64,000 nucleotides of DNA, taken from contig NZ_SLYW01000002.1 in the NCBI RefSeq assembly GCF_004343585.1, positions 930,001 to 994,000 of the forward strand, written 5' to 3'. The notes beneath the pieces are model-generated. The model was not told the origin of the DNA. It did not search any database and saw nothing but the letters and a program-made list of their open reading frames with translations. The DNA comes from Neorhizobium sp. JUb45. GTDB taxonomy: Bacteria > Pseudomonadota > Alphaproteobacteria > Rhizobiales > Rhizobiaceae. Numbering within the stretch: position 1 is the first letter of the stretch; every line of letters begins with the position of its first letter. Position numbers and translations under genes: made by a program. Positions 24,929 through 36,677 of the stretch are shown here, one piece after another.

Positions 24929-26437
24929 ATGAAGAAATTTTCCGCATTCACCTCGGCACTGCTGGCCAGCGCCTTCCTGGCCGCACCAGTCATGTCTGCC
25001 GAATTGCGCATCGGCCTCAATGACGATGCCGACGTTCTCGATCCGGCGCAGTCGCGCACTTTCGTCGGTCGTATCGTCTATACCTCGATGTGCGACAAGC
25101 TGGTCGACATCGACCAGAACATGAAGGTCGTGCCGCAGCTGGCTACAGAATGGGCCTGGTCCGAAGAGGGCAAGGTTCTGACGATGAAGATCCGCGAAGG
25201 CGTGAAATTCCACGACGGCGAAACCCTGGATGCGGCGGCCGTCGTCTACACGATCGAACGTAACCTGACCCTGCCGGAATCGCGCCGCAAGAGCGAGCTT
25301 TCCTCGGTTGCCAAGGTCGAGGCGACTGGCCCGCTGGAAGTGAAGTTCACGCTGAAATCGCCTGACGTTACGCTGCTCGCACAGCTGACCGATCGCGCCG
25401 GCATGATCGTCGCTCCCAAGGCCGCCAAGGAACTCGGCGCCAATTTTGGTTCCAAGCCGGTCTGCGCCGGCCCGTTCAAGTTCGTCGAGCGCATCCAGCA
25501 GGACCGTATCGTTCTCGAAAAGTTTGCCGACTACTGGGACAAGGACAAGATCAAGGTCGACAAGCTGACCTTCCTGCCGATCCCGGACACAACGGTGAAG
25601 CTCGCTAACCTGCGTTCGGGTGATCTGGACATCGCCGAGCGTATCTCGGCCTCCGATGCGCAGTCCGTGAAGGATGATGCGAACCTGACCTATGCAGACG
25701 TCATCGGCCCGGGCTACATGGCCATGTACGCCAACGTCAACAATGGCCCACGCGCCGACAACCCGCTCGGCAAGGACAAGCGCCTGCGCCAGGCTTTCTC
25801 GCTGGCAATCGACCGCGAAGCAATCGGCCAGATCGTTTTTGAAGGCACGTCGCTGGCAGGTAACCAGCCGTTCCCGTCGACCAGCCCGTGGTTCAACAAG
25901 AACCTTCCGGTGCCGGCCCGTGATGTTGAAAAGGCAAAGCAATTGATGAAGGAAGCGGGCTACGAGACGCTCGACATCGAACTGCAGCACGCCAACAACA
26001 CTACGCAGACGCAGATGATGCAGGTCATCCAGTCGATGGTTGCGGAAGCGGGTTTCAACGTGTCGCTGAAGGCGACCGAATTCGCAACGCTGCTGTCTGA
26101 ACAGACTGCCGGCAACTATCAGCTCAGCCGTTCCGACTGGTCCGGCCGTATTGATCCTGATGGCAATGTTCACCAGTTCGTCACCTGCAAGGGCGGCATC
26201 AACGACGTGAAATATTGCAACCCGGAAGTAGACAAGCTGCTCGACGAAGCCCGCACTTCGCCGGATGAAGCCGTGCGCAAGGAAAAGTATGATGCTGTCA
26301 GCGTCATCCTCAACGATGACATGCCGATCATCTATCTCGGCCATCAGCCCTATGCCTATGCCATTTCCAAGAAGGTCGAAGGCTTTGCGCCGTCGCCGGA
26401 TGGCATGATGCGTCTGCTGGGTGTTTCCAAGAAGTAA
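24929..26437 (+). CDS. Dipeptide/oligopeptide-type ABC transporter substrate-binding protein (family 5)
   Basis: 502 residues with a signal peptide (MKKFSAFTSALLASAFLAAP, cleavage after MSA). Family 5 solute-binding features include DVLDPAQSRTFVGRIVYTSM, EGVKFHDGETLDAAAVVYTIER and the closing NDDMPIIYLGHQPYAYAISK. It captures the substrate in the periplasm and delivers it to the permeases downstream. Start 24929 was chosen because AGAGGAACGAAC precedes it; a longer frame upstream lacks a signal. The ligand is unknown, but the neighbouring enzymes suggest a gamma-glutamyl compound or peptide. Confidence 0.93.
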   Translation: MKKFSAFTSALLASAFLAAPVMSAELRIGLNDDADVLDPAQSRTFVGRIVYTSMCDKLVDIDQNMKVVPQLATEWAWSEEGKVLTMKIREGVKFHDGETLDAAAVVYTIERNLTLPESRRKSELSSVAKVEATGPLEVKFTLKSPDVTLLAQLTDRAGMIVAPKAAKELGANFGSKPVCAGPFKFVERIQQDRIVLEKFADYWDKDKIKVDKLTFLPIPDTTVKLANLRSGDLDIAERISASDAQSVKDDANLTYADVIGPGYMAMYANVNNGPRADNPLGKDKRLRQAFSLAIDREAIGQIVFEGTSLAGNQPFPSTSPWFNKNLPVPARDVEKAKQLMKEAGYETLDIELQHANNTTQTQMMQVIQSMVAEAGFNVSLKATEFATLLSEQTAGNYQLSRSDWSGRIDPDGNVHQFVTCKGGINDVKYCNPEVDKLLDEARTSPDEAVRKEKYDAVSVILNDDMPIIYLGHQPYAYAISKKVEGFAPSPDGMMRLLGVSKK

Positions 26438-26506
26438 TCCCGACATACGATCGCCGCGCGGACAACAACGTCCGCGCGGTCTCCCACTATCAAAGAGGGC
26501 GATGAC

Positions 26507-27454
26507 ATGCCTGTCTATATTGGCAAGCGGCTTCTGGTCGCGATCCCGACGCTGTTGATCATTTCGATCTTCGTGTTTTCGCTGCAGAAACTTCTGCCGG
26601 GCGACCCCATTCTCGCCATGGCGGGTGAAGAGCGCGATCCGGCGACACTCGCGTTCCTGCGCGAAAAATATCACCTCAACGATCCCGTGATCATGCAGTA
26701 TTTCTCATGGCTCGGCAGCATGTTGATGGGTGACTTCGGGATTTCGCTGCGCACCAACCAGCCCGTTCTCGAGCTGATCGGCCAGAAACTGCCGGTCACC
26801 ATCCAGCTTGCCGTGATGGCGATGATTTTTGCTCTGGTGATCGGTATTCCGACCGGCATCCTGGCAGCCGTCTACAAGAACCGGGCAATCGACTACATCG
26901 CCAATATCGTGGCGCTTTCCGGCCTGTCGGTGCCGAATTTCTGGCTCGGTATCATGCTGATCCTGCTGATCTCGGTGCAACTCGGCTGGCTGCCTGCGTC
27001 CGGTTACGAATCGATCTTTGTCGATCCGGTGCGCTCGATTAAAACCATGATCATGCCGGCCTTCGTTTTGTCGACGGCCCTTGCCGCACAGCTGATGCGC
27101 CACACGCGCTCCGCCATGCTCGGCGTGCTGAGTTCCGACTATATCCGCACCGCCCGTGCAAAAGGTCTTTCGCCCCGCGAGGTCATTCTCAGCCACACGT
27201 TCCGCAACGCGCTTCTGCCGATCATCACGCTTTCGGCGCTGCTGTTCGGTGAACTGCTGGCCGGCGCCGTGCTGACCGAGCAGATCTTCACCATTCCCGG
27301 CTTCGGCAAGATGACCGTCGATGCCGTCTTTACCCGCGATTACGCCGTCGTACAGGGCATCGTCATGTGTACGGCCATCGGTTTCATCGTCATGAACCTC
27401 ATCGCCGACGTGCTCTACGTCCTTCTCAATCCGCGTCTGAGGGCAACGCTATGA
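26507..27454 (+). CDS. ABC transporter permease (DppB-like)
   Basis: 315 residues. The N-terminal signature KRLLVAIPTLLIISIFVFSL and the LPGDPILAMAG loop identify the DppB/OppB subunit. Six membrane segments follow. The cytoplasmic EAA loop reads YIRTARAKGLSPREVILSH. ATG 26507 follows AAAGAGGGCGATGAC. Its last codon overlaps the next permease in an ATGA arrangement. Confidence 0.95.
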   Translation: MPVYIGKRLLVAIPTLLIISIFVFSLQKLLPGDPILAMAGEERDPATLAFLREKYHLNDPVIMQYFSWLGSMLMGDFGISLRTNQPVLELIGQKLPVTIQLAVMAMIFALVIGIPTGILAAVYKNRAIDYIANIVALSGLSVPNFWLGIMLILLISVQLGWLPASGYESIFVDPVRSIKTMIMPAFVLSTALAAQLMRHTRSAMLGVLSSDYIRTARAKGLSPREVILSHTFRNALLPIITLSALLFGELLAGAVLTEQIFTIPGFGKMTVDAVFTRDYAVVQGIVMCTAIGFIVMNLIADVLYVLLNPRLRATL

Positions 27455-28323
27455 CCGTGATCGAACAGACCGCTCCGATTTTGAAGCCGCGTGAAAAAAG
27501 CCGGGCATGGCGTAAGATGAAGGCCAACCGTGGTTCGCTGGTCGGCCTGGGGATCATCGCCTTTTTCGCCATCCTCGCCATCGCGGCACCGATCCTGCCG
27601 ATCCCCGATCCGATCGCCACCAGCTGGGGGGCGATCCGCAAGGCGCCGTCTGCTGCCCATTGGCTCGGTACCGACGATCTCGGCCGTGACATCCTCTCCC
27701 GTATGATCTGGGGTGCACGCGCCTCGCTGATGGCCGGTGTCGTCTCGGTCGCCATCGCCGTTGCCATCGGCGTGCCCTTCGGTCTGCTCTCCGGTTACTT
27801 TGGCGGCTGGGTCGATCAGGTCATCCAGCGCGTCACTGAAGCGCTGCTGGCCATGCCGTTCCTGATCACGGCAATCGCGCTTGCAGCCTTCCTCGGCCCG
27901 AGCCTCACCAATGCGATGATTGCCATCGGCCTGTCGGCAATGCCGATCTTCGTGCGGCTGACCCGTGGCCAGGTTTTGGCCGTCAAGACGGAAGACTATG
28001 TCGAGGGCGCGCGTTCGGTCGGTCTCGGCCATGTCGACATCATGACGCGCTACATCCTGCCCAACGTCTTTGCGCCGATCATCGTGCAGGCCACACTGAC
28101 GGTGGCGACCGCCATCATTGCCGAAGCCTCTCTCTCCTTCCTCGGTCTTGGTCAGCAGGCACCGGCACCCTCCTGGGGTTCGATGCTCAATGTCGCCAAG
28201 AACTTTTTGAGCCAGGCGCCATGGATGGCGATGTGGCCGGGCGCGGCGATCTTCCTCGTCGTAATTGGTTTCAATCTTCTCGGCGACGGTCTGCGCGATG
28301 CGCTCGACCCGCGTGAAAGCTAA
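27451..28323 (+). CDS. ABC transporter permease (DppC-like)
   Basis: 290 residues. The DppC/OppC features include a leading cytoplasmic part (KSRAWRKMKANRGSLVGLGI), the conserved HWLGTDDLGRDILSRMIWGA, and the EAA loop YVEGARSVGLGHVDIMTRYI, ending DGLRDALDPRES. ATG 27451 overlaps the DppB-like stop by 4 bases. It forms the second half of the membrane channel. Confidence 0.95.
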   Translation: MTVIEQTAPILKPREKSRAWRKMKANRGSLVGLGIIAFFAILAIAAPILPIPDPIATSWGAIRKAPSAAHWLGTDDLGRDILSRMIWGARASLMAGVVSVAIAVAIGVPFGLLSGYFGGWVDQVIQRVTEALLAMPFLITAIALAAFLGPSLTNAMIAIGLSAMPIFVRLTRGQVLAVKTEDYVEGARSVGLGHVDIMTRYILPNVFAPIIVQATLTVATAIIAEASLSFLGLGQQAPAPSWGSMLNVAKNFLSQAPWMAMWPGAAIFLVVIGFNLLGDGLRDALDPRES

Positions 28324-28342
28324 TCTCTCAAGGAATGCAAGC

Positions 28343-30127
28343 ATGAGTGACTTTACGACGAGACCCGAAATCCTCGGCACGTTCGGTGTCGTGACTTCCA
28401 CACACTGGATCGCCTCCGCTGTGGGCATGGCCATCCTGGAAAAGGGCGGCAACGCCTTTGACGCCGCCGTCGCGACCGGTTTCGTGCTGCAGGTTGTCGA
28501 GCCGCATCTCTGCGGCCCCGGCGGCGACATGCCGGCGATCATCTATTCGACGAAGAAGGACAAGGTCGAGGTCATCTGCGCGCAGGGGCCGGCGCCGGCT
28601 GGCGCCACAATCGAACACTACACGTCGGAAGGCCTGAAGCTCATCCCCGGCGATGGCCTTCTCTCCACCGTCATTCCCGGCGCCTTCGATGGCTGGATGC
28701 TGATGTTGCGCGACTACGGCACGATGTCCGTTCGCGACGTGCTGGAGCCGGCGATCTATTATTGCGAACACGGTCATCCGGTGCTGCCGCGCGTCTCGGC
28801 CACCATCAAGGGCCTTGCCGAATTTTTCCAGAAGGAATGGCCGACCTCTTACGAGACATGGCTGCCGGGCGGTTCCGCGCCTGAGCCGCATTCGAACTTC
28901 AAGAACCCGGTGCTTGCCGAAACCTGGAAGCGCATCATCCGCGAATCCGAGGCTGCGACCGGCCGCGAGGCGCAGGTTGATGCAGCACGCGACGCTTTCT
29001 ATCGTGGCTTTGTTGCTGAAGCGATCGAGGATTTTCTGAAGACCGCCGAAGTGATGGATGCCAGCGGCATAAAGCACAAGGGTGTGCTGACCGCCGCCGA
29101 CATGGCCGACTGGAGCGCCACGATCGAAGCGCCGCAGACCTACGATTATCACGACTGGACCGTGGCCAAGACGCCGAGCTGGGGGCAGGGCCCGGTTCTC
29201 CTGCAGTCGCTGGCGCTGCTCTCCAAGATCGACCTGGCATCGATGGATCCGACCGGCCCGGAATTCGTGCATACCGTCGTCGAGGCGATGAAGCTCGCTT
29301 ATGCCGACCGTGAAGTCTATTACGGCGACCCGGAATTCGCGCAGGTGCCGATCCAGACGCTGCTGTCGGACGCCTATAACGACGAGCGCCGCAAGCTGAT
29401 CGGCGCAGAAGCGTCTTACGAACTGCGTCCCGGCAAGCTTCCCGGCTTCGAAAACCAGCACGACCTCACCATGTCGATGCTGGCAAGCTATAGCGGCAAG
29501 GGCGCCGTCTATGAGCCGACCATGGCGCATCTTTCCGAAAAGCGCGGCGATACCGTGCATATCGACGTCATCGACCGTTGGGGCAACATGGTCTCGACCA
29601 CGCCGTCCGGCGGCTGGCTGCAGTCCTCGCCGATCGTGCCGGGTCTCGGTTTCGCCCTCAACTCTCGTGCGCAGATGTTCTGGCTGAAGGAAGGCCTGCC
29701 GACCTCGCTGGCACCGGGCCGTCGTCCGCGCACCACGCTGACGCCGTCTCTGGCGCTGCATCAGGGCCGCCCGACGCTTGCCTTCGGCACGCCCGGCGGC
29801 GACCAGCAGGACCAGTGGCAGCTGCCGTTCTTCCTGCGCTACGTGCACCACGGCAAGAACCTGCAGGCGACGATCGACATGCCGCTGTTCCACACCACCC
29901 ATTTTCCGGGTTCGTTTTATCCGCGCACCAGCCAGCCGGGCAATATCATGGTGGAAGCCAATGTCGGCGAGGCGGCGCTTGGCGACCTGCGCAAGCGTGG
30001 TCACGATGTCACCGTCTCGGATGCCTGGACGGTCGGCCGCCTGACCGCCGCCAAGCGCGAGGCCGATGGCCTGCTGAAGGCAGCGGCGACGCCGCGCCTG
30101 ATGCAAGCCTACGCGATCGGACGCTAA
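28343..30127 (+). CDS. Gamma-glutamyltransferase family protein, probably cytosolic
   Basis: 594 residues of the gamma-glutamyltransferase Ntn-hydrolase family, synthesised as one chain and normally self-cleaved before a catalytic threonine. The N-terminal VGMAILEKGGNAFDAAVATGF and HLCGPGGDMPAI are family hallmarks. Thr404 in GDTVHIDVIDRWGNMVSTT aligns with the nucleophile. The C-terminal region has PGRRPRTTLTPSLAL. There is no signal peptide, so it should work inside the cell, unlike secreted enterobacterial Ggt. AAGGA lies upstream of ATG 28343. Its place inside an ABC importer operon suggests it processes the imported substrate. Confidence 0.9.
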   Translation: MSDFTTRPEILGTFGVVTSTHWIASAVGMAILEKGGNAFDAAVATGFVLQVVEPHLCGPGGDMPAIIYSTKKDKVEVICAQGPAPAGATIEHYTSEGLKLIPGDGLLSTVIPGAFDGWMLMLRDYGTMSVRDVLEPAIYYCEHGHPVLPRVSATIKGLAEFFQKEWPTSYETWLPGGSAPEPHSNFKNPVLAETWKRIIRESEAATGREAQVDAARDAFYRGFVAEAIEDFLKTAEVMDASGIKHKGVLTAADMADWSATIEAPQTYDYHDWTVAKTPSWGQGPVLLQSLALLSKIDLASMDPTGPEFVHTVVEAMKLAYADREVYYGDPEFAQVPIQTLLSDAYNDERRKLIGAEASYELRPGKLPGFENQHDLTMSMLASYSGKGAVYEPTMAHLSEKRGDTVHIDVIDRWGNMVSTTPSGGWLQSSPIVPGLGFALNSRAQMFWLKEGLPTSLAPGRRPRTTLTPSLALHQGRPTLAFGTPGGDQQDQWQLPFFLRYVHHGKNLQATIDMPLFHTTHFPGSFYPRTSQPGNIMVEANVGEAALGDLRKRGHDVTVSDAWTVGRLTAAKREADGLLKAAATPRLMQAYAIGR

Positions 30128-30131
30128 AACC

Positions 30132-30886
30132 ATGACGTGGTCGATCGTTGCACGCGAAGCTGAGACGGGTCATTTCGGCATTGCCGTTGCCAGCCGGTTC
30201 TTTTCGGTTGGTTCGGCCGTGCCGCATCTCCGCGGCAGTATCGGCGCGATCGCCACGCAGGCTTTTGTCAGCCCGCTTTACGGTACGGACGGCCTGAAAA
30301 TGCTGGCGGAGGGTTTGGCACCCGACGCCATCATCAGCGCACTGACGCAGCGTGATGATGGCCATCAACAGCGGCAGATGCATCTGATCGATAGAGACGG
30401 CCGCAATGCCGCCTTCACCGGTGAAAAATGCATCGACTGGGCCGGGCATCTAGTCGAGGACGGCGTGTCCGTGGCCGGCAACATGCTGGCCGGGCCGCAT
30501 GTCATCGAAGAGACGATGCGCGTTTACCGCGAAGGGGCGGGCAAGCCGCTGGCCGAACGCCTGCTCGATGCCATGGATGCCGGCGAACAGGCCGGCGGCG
30601 ACAAGCGCGGCAAACAGTCGGCAGCGCTCGTTCTTTACCGTGATCAGGATTACCCCTGGCTCGACATTCGCGCCGACGACCATACCGATCCGCTTGCCGA
30701 ATTGCGGCGGCTGCTGGCCGTTGCGCATGAACGTTTCCTGCATGTCGCTGAGACCATGCCGACACGCAACAATCCTCACGGTCTGACCGACCGGACCGAA
30801 ATCGACCGCAAGATTGCGGCGCTGGAAGCGGAACGCGTGGCCAAGGGCCTGCCATCCGCCTCCTTCGCAACTCCATGGAAGCCCCT

Positions 30887-30890
<4 letters not shown>
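30132..30890 (+). CDS. DUF1028 family protein
   Basis: 252 residues. The N-terminus MTWSIVAREAETGHFGIAVA, then ATQAFVSPLYGTDGLKML and NMLAGPHVIEETM are typical of DUF1028, a family with an Ntn-hydrolase-like fold whose chemistry is not established. The C-terminal LDIRADDHTDPLAELRRLL is also characteristic. It starts 4 bases after the gamma-glutamyltransferase stop and overlaps the ATPase gene by ATGA, so the three are translationally linked. A hydrolase or amidase acting in the same pathway is an inference. Confidence 0.9.
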
Positions 30891-32698
<1,808 letters not shown>

Positions 32699-32706
32699 CC
32701 GGACGG

Positions 32707-33555
32707 TCAGTTCTTCCGCCGTTTTTCACTGAGAAAGGCCCTGATGCGCTCCGCGTCAGCGGCCGTTGCCGGCGTAAAGATCATCAGGCCAAGATCCTGC
32801 CTGCCATCGACGGCGAAGGATGAATATTCGAGTGACAGGTCGCCGGCTGCGGCATGGCGCATGCGTTTGAGACCTTCGCCGTAGTTCTGCAGATCGTAAT
32901 CGCTCCAGATCGCTGCAAATTCCGGGCTGGCAGCACTCATCTCCTCGACCATGGCCTGCACCGCCTGCATGCTGCCGGTCCGCATCGCTTCCGCCCGAAA
33001 AGCCGCCACGGCGTTGCGGGCAGTTGTCTCCCAGTCGATCGCCCGATTGCGGCTGTCGGGATTGCAAAACACCAGTTTCAGGATGTTGCGCTGCTCGGCA
33101 GGCAATGTCGCATAGTCGTAGAGAATGGCGGCAGCGGCATCGTTCCAGGCAACGACATCCCAAAGCGCGGTGCGCACCAGTGCCGGCGAAAATTCCATCG
33201 AATCGAGAACGCGCTGCAATTGCGCGGAGACCGGCTCCAATGGCCGTTGCCGCAGCGCCGGCAATCTATGCTGGGCGAGCAGGAACAGATGGTCACGTTC
33301 GACGCCGCTCATCGCCAGCGCCTTGGCCAGCCGATCGAGCACATCAGCCGAGGGTGCGCCACCACGACCCTGTTCCAGCCATGTATACCAGGTGGCACTG
33401 ACATTGGCGCGCTGGGCGACTTCTTCGCGGCGTAGGCCGGGTGTGCGCCGGCGCGAAGCGACAATTCCGAAATCGGCCGGATCGAGTTTCGCTCGGCGAT
33501 CGCGCAGATAGTCACCAAGCAGATTGTCGTCCTGCACTGTCTCTGTTCCGGGCAT
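32707..33555 (-). CDS. XRE-type regulator with MmyB-like ligand domain
   Basis: 282 residues. The N-terminal helix-turn-helix begins LGDYLRDRRAKLDPADFG and contains TPGLRREEVAQRANVSATWYTWLEQGRG, the standard opening of this family. The remaining 170 residues form the MmyB-like domain (ALWDVVAWNDAAAAIL, then KRMRHAAAGDLSLEYSSFAV), which in relatives binds a fatty-acid-like ligand. It is divergent from the epimerase at 33659, which is therefore the likely target. Confidence 0.9.
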   Translation of the reverse strand: MPGTETVQDDNLLGDYLRDRRAKLDPADFGIVASRRRTPGLRREEVAQRANVSATWYTWLEQGRGGAPSADVLDRLAKALAMSGVERDHLFLLAQHRLPALRQRPLEPVSAQLQRVLDSMEFSPALVRTALWDVVAWNDAAAAILYDYATLPAEQRNILKLVFCNPDSRNRAIDWETTARNAVAAFRAEAMRTGSMQAVQAMVEEMSAASPEFAAIWSDYDLQNYGEGLKRMRHAAAGDLSLEYSSFAVDGRQDLGLMIFTPATAADAERIRAFLSEKRRKN

Positions 33556-33658
33556 GAGCGTCAGCCTGTTAGTTGTGATACCGGTATAAGGTCACGGCTT
33601 TTAACACCTGACCCATGGCTCTAGTTGAAGCCGATCAACAGCGAGCATGAGGTTTCAT

Positions 33659-34555
33659 ATGCGTGTCTTTGTTACGGGTGCAACGGGTTTTGTCGGTTCG
33701 GCCGTCGTGCGGGATCTTCTGGATGCCGGACATGAGGTTCTGGGGCTGGCCCGTTCCGATGCTGGGGCCATACAGCTTGAGGCAGCGGGTGCGCAGGTTC
33801 ACCGTGGTTCGCTGGATGACCATGCCAGCCTGCGGGCCGGTGCGGCAAAGGCGGATGGTGTCATCCATACCGGCTTCAACCACGATTTTTCCAAATTCAA
33901 GGAAAACTGCGAGGCGGATCGGCGGGTGATCACCGCACTGGCGGATGAACTTGCCGGATCGGATCGTCCCCTGCTGGTGACCTCGGGCACCGGGCTTCTG
34001 CAGCTTGGCCGGCCATCGACGGAAGACGATTTGCCGAATGCGGACGCCTCCGTCATTCCGCGGGCCGCCTCCGACGAAGCGACGGCGGCCGCCGCCGAAC
34101 GTGGCGTCCGCGCCGCCATCGTCCGCCTGCCGCCATCGGTGCACGGGGTCGGCGACCATGGTTTCGTGCCCCTGCTGATCAATCTGGCGCGCGAAAAAGG
34201 CGTTGCCGCCTATATCGGCGAAGGTCAGAACCGTTGGCCGGCCGTGCACCGCATCGATGCCGCGCGCGTTTATCGGCTGGCGCTGGAGCATGGTGCAACG
34301 GAACCGCGCTATCATGCATCGGCGGAGGAAGGCATTCCGTTCCGCCAGATTGCCGAGATCATCGGCAGGCGCCTGAACCTGCCGGTCGTCTCAAGATCGG
34401 GTGACGAGGCCGCGAGCCATTTCGGCTGGTTCACGCATTTTGCAGGCATGGATTCTCCGACATCGAGTGCAAAGACCGCAGCCTGGCTTGGATGGAAACC
34501 GACCCAGCCGGGCCTGCTCGTCGATCTCGATCAGGATGCCTATTTCACCGGCTGA
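33659..34555 (+). CDS. NAD-dependent epimerase/SDR-family oxidoreductase
   Basis: 298 residues of the extended SDR (NmrA/epimerase-like) type. The NAD(P) motif GATGFVG is at residues 7-13 ([20 protein letters not shown]), followed by [11 protein letters not shown], where the Arg suggests NADP preference. The canonical YxxxK active site is not evident, as in atypical SDRs. ATG 33659 has GAGG at 6 bases and was preferred to ATG 33647. It is divergent from the MmyB-like regulator with 103 bases between, a common regulator-target pair layout. Confidence 0.88.
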   Translation: MRVFVTGATGFVGSAVVRDLLDAGHEVLGLARSDAGAIQLEAAGAQVHRGSLDDHASLRAGAAKADGVIHTGFNHDFSKFKENCEADRRVITALADELAGSDRPLLVTSGTGLLQLGRPSTEDDLPNADASVIPRAASDEATAAAAERGVRAAIVRLPPSVHGVGDHGFVPLLINLAREKGVAAYIGEGQNRWPAVHRIDAARVYRLALEHGATEPRYHASAEEGIPFRQIAEIIGRRLNLPVVSRSGDEAASHFGWFTHFAGMDSPTSSAKTAAWLGWKPTQPGLLVDLDQDAYFTG

Positions 34556-34573
34556 CGATATGCGGGCGGACGG

Positions 34574-35407
34574 TCAGATCAGCCTCAAACCCTTGAGGCT
34601 GGCATGGCCGTCCTTGCCGATGATGATGTGGTCATGCACCGCAATGCCGAGCGGTTTTGCGGTGTCGATGATCGTTTTGGTCATGTCGATATCGGCGCGG
34701 GACGGTGTCGGATCGCCACTCGGATGGTTGTGGACAAGGATCATGGCGGTAGCGGAGAGTTCCAGTGCGCGCCGCACCACTTCGCGCGGATAGACCGGCG
34801 TGTGATCGACCGTGCCCTTGCCCTGGATTTCATCGGCGATCAGGGTATTGCGCTTGTCGAGGAAGAGGATGCGAAACTGCTCGCGGCTTTCGAAGGCCAT
34901 GGCGGCATGACAGTAGTCGATCACCGACGACCATGAGGACAGTACCTGCTTCTCACGCAGCTCGCTTTTCAGCATGCGCTGGCCGGCTGTGGCGACCAGT
35001 TTCAGGTCCAGCGCCACATTCTCGCCGATGCCCTTTATCTCCTGCAGCAGTCCAAGCGGTGCTCCCAGCACACCGGCAAGCGTGCCGAACCGCGCGATCA
35101 GGATTTTGGCGAGCGGTTTTGTATCGCGTCTCGGGATAGAGCGGAAAAGCAGCAGTTCGAGGATTTCATAATCGGCAAGCGACGTGTCGCCATGGTCGCG
35201 GTATTTTTCGCGCAGCCGTTCCCGGTGTCCGAGATAATGGGCGGGCGGCTCCGTCACGCCGCTCGCCTCGATGGCTTTCTTGATGTTGTCGCGCTTGCCC
35301 GGTTGCTCGGAAAAGAAGCCGCGTTCGTCGACAAAACCTCCGTCCGCCTCCGCCTTGTCTGCGGAATTTTCACCGTCAGGATAAGGGAAGGCGGGAGGTT
35401 TAGCCAT
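34574..35407 (-). CDS. radC: RadC family (JAB/MPN domain) protein
   Basis: 277 residues. An N-terminal helix-hairpin-helix region ([20 protein letters not shown], then [16 protein letters not shown]) leads to the JAMM metal motif [18 protein letters not shown]. The true biochemical role of RadC is unclear despite its DNA-repair name. It starts 1 base after the map stop on the same strand, so the two are probably one transcript. Confidence 0.92.
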   Translation of the reverse strand: MAKPPAFPYPDGENSADKAEADGGFVDERGFFSEQPGKRDNIKKAIEASGVTEPPAHYLGHRERLREKYRDHGDTSLADYEILELLLFRSIPRRDTKPLAKILIARFGTLAGVLGAPLGLLQEIKGIGENVALDLKLVATAGQRMLKSELREKQVLSSWSSVIDYCHAAMAFESREQFRILFLDKRNTLIADEIQGKGTVDHTPVYPREVVRRALELSATAMILVHNHPSGDPTPSRADIDMTKTIIDTAKPLGIAVHDHIIIGKDGHASLKGLRLI

Positions 35408-35408
35408 A

Positions 35409-36245
35409 TCAGCCCTTTATTGGTGGCAGGCCGGGGCGATCGAGGCCGCCCGGCGACAGCGTGAAGATTTCGCAGCCGGTGGCGGTGACGCCGACGGCGT
35501 GTTCGTATTGTGCCGACAGAGAGCGGTCGCGGGTGACGGCGGTCCAGCCATCGGCCAGAACCTTTACATGCGGCTTGCCGAGATTGATCATCGGCTCGAT
35601 GGTGAAGATCATGCCCTCGCGCATTTCCGGGCCTTCGTCGGCGCGGCCGTAATGCAGGATGTTCGGCGTATCGTGAAAGATCTTGCCGACACCATGGCCG
35701 CAGAAATCACGCACGACGGAGCAGCGCTGCGCTTCGGCATAGGTCTGGATGGCTTCACCGATGGCGCCGATACGGGCGCCGGGGCGTACGGCGGCAATAC
35801 CGCGCATCAAACATTCATGGGTGACTTCCAGCAGCCGCTCGGAGGCGCGCTTGATCTGGCCGACCGGATACATGCGGCTCGAATCGCCGTACCAGCCATC
35901 GAGAATATAGGTGACGTCGATGTTGACTATATCGCCCTCGCGCAACGGCTTGTCATCCGGCATGCCGTGACAGACGACATGGTTGAGCGACGTGCAGACG
36001 GAATATTTGTAGCCGCGATAACCGAGCGTGGCCGGCAGCGCGCCGTTATCCATGCCGAATTCGAAGACGAAACGGTCGAGCGCACTGGTTGTAACGCCGG
36101 GTTTGACCAGCGACGCCAGTTCATCGAGGCAGCGCGCGGTCAGTTGCGACGCCTTGCGCATGCCAGCGAAATCCTCGGCTGAATAAAGCCGGATCGCGCC
36201 GTTGTTCTTCAAGGGTGCGGAATCCGCGTCGATGTAACTTACCAT
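35409..36245 (-). CDS. map: Type I methionine aminopeptidase
   Basis: 278 residues. It removes the initiator methionine from new proteins. Metal-binding residues sit in [20 protein letters not shown] (two Asp), [14 protein letters not shown] (His), FTIEPMI (Glu) and the late [10 protein letters not shown] (Glu). The substrate His is in [19 protein letters not shown] 36245 gives [11 protein letters not shown] with AAGG upstream; a longer frame to 36374 adds residues unlike the family. Confidence 0.95.
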   Translation of the reverse strand: MVSYIDADSAPLKNNGAIRLYSAEDFAGMRKASQLTARCLDELASLVKPGVTTSALDRFVFEFGMDNGALPATLGYRGYKYSVCTSLNHVVCHGMPDDKPLREGDIVNIDVTYILDGWYGDSSRMYPVGQIKRASERLLEVTHECLMRGIAAVRPGARIGAIGEAIQTYAEAQRCSVVRDFCGHGVGKIFHDTPNILHYGRADEGPEMREGMIFTIEPMINLGKPHVKVLADGWTAVTRDRSLSAQYEHAVGVTATGCEIFTLSPGGLDRPGLPPIKG

Positions 36246-36392
36246 TGCCGTGCCTTCATACCATTTCCACCCGTTCATAAAGGAGGTGGGCGGGGTTCGT
36301 CCATTACCTTGATTTTGGGGGATGCGGATTTGTAGTGGCAATCTGATGGCCGCATCGCCGGACAGGACTTTCATCCCGCTTGTTCGAGTGCT

Positions 36393-36411
36393 ATTTAAGG
36401 TGCTCTTAAAT
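36393..36411 (+). promoter_or_regulatory. Palindrome upstream of phd/relE (candidate operator)
   Basis: A perfect 7-bp inverted repeat, ATTTAAG and CTTAAAT, around GTGCT, 17 bases before the antitoxin ATG. Phd/YefM antitoxins repress their operons through such sites; this is inferred from position. Confidence 0.55.
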
Positions 36412-36428
36412 GTGCGGAGAATAGAGCG

Positions 36429-36677
36429 ATGGTCAGTATTGTCCTTGCCGAGGTCACGGCCAGTGTTTCGGAACTGAAGCGCAATCCGATGGGAACCGTT
36501 GCCGCTGGCGATGGCGCCCCCGTTGCCATCCTCAATCGCAATGAGCCGGCATTCTATTGCATTCCGGCCAAGGCTTATGAGGTGATGATGGACCGTCTTG
36601 AAGACCTGGAATTGAATGCGATTGCCGACGAAAGGGCGGGCGAGCCGGTGATCAAGGTCAGTCTGGATGAGCTATGA
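36429..36677 (+). CDS. Phd/YefM-type antitoxin
   Basis: 82 residues. The N-terminal domain AEVTASVSELKRNPMGTVAA, then APVAILNRNEPAFYCIPAKAYEVM, is the Phd/YefM DNA-binding and dimerisation fold. The C-terminus ([15 protein letters not shown]) would bind the toxin. It overlaps the toxin gene by 11 bases. Confidence 0.9.
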   Translation: MVSIVLAEVTASVSELKRNPMGTVAAGDGAPVAILNRNEPAFYCIPAKAYEVMMDRLEDLELNAIADERAGEPVIKVSLDEL

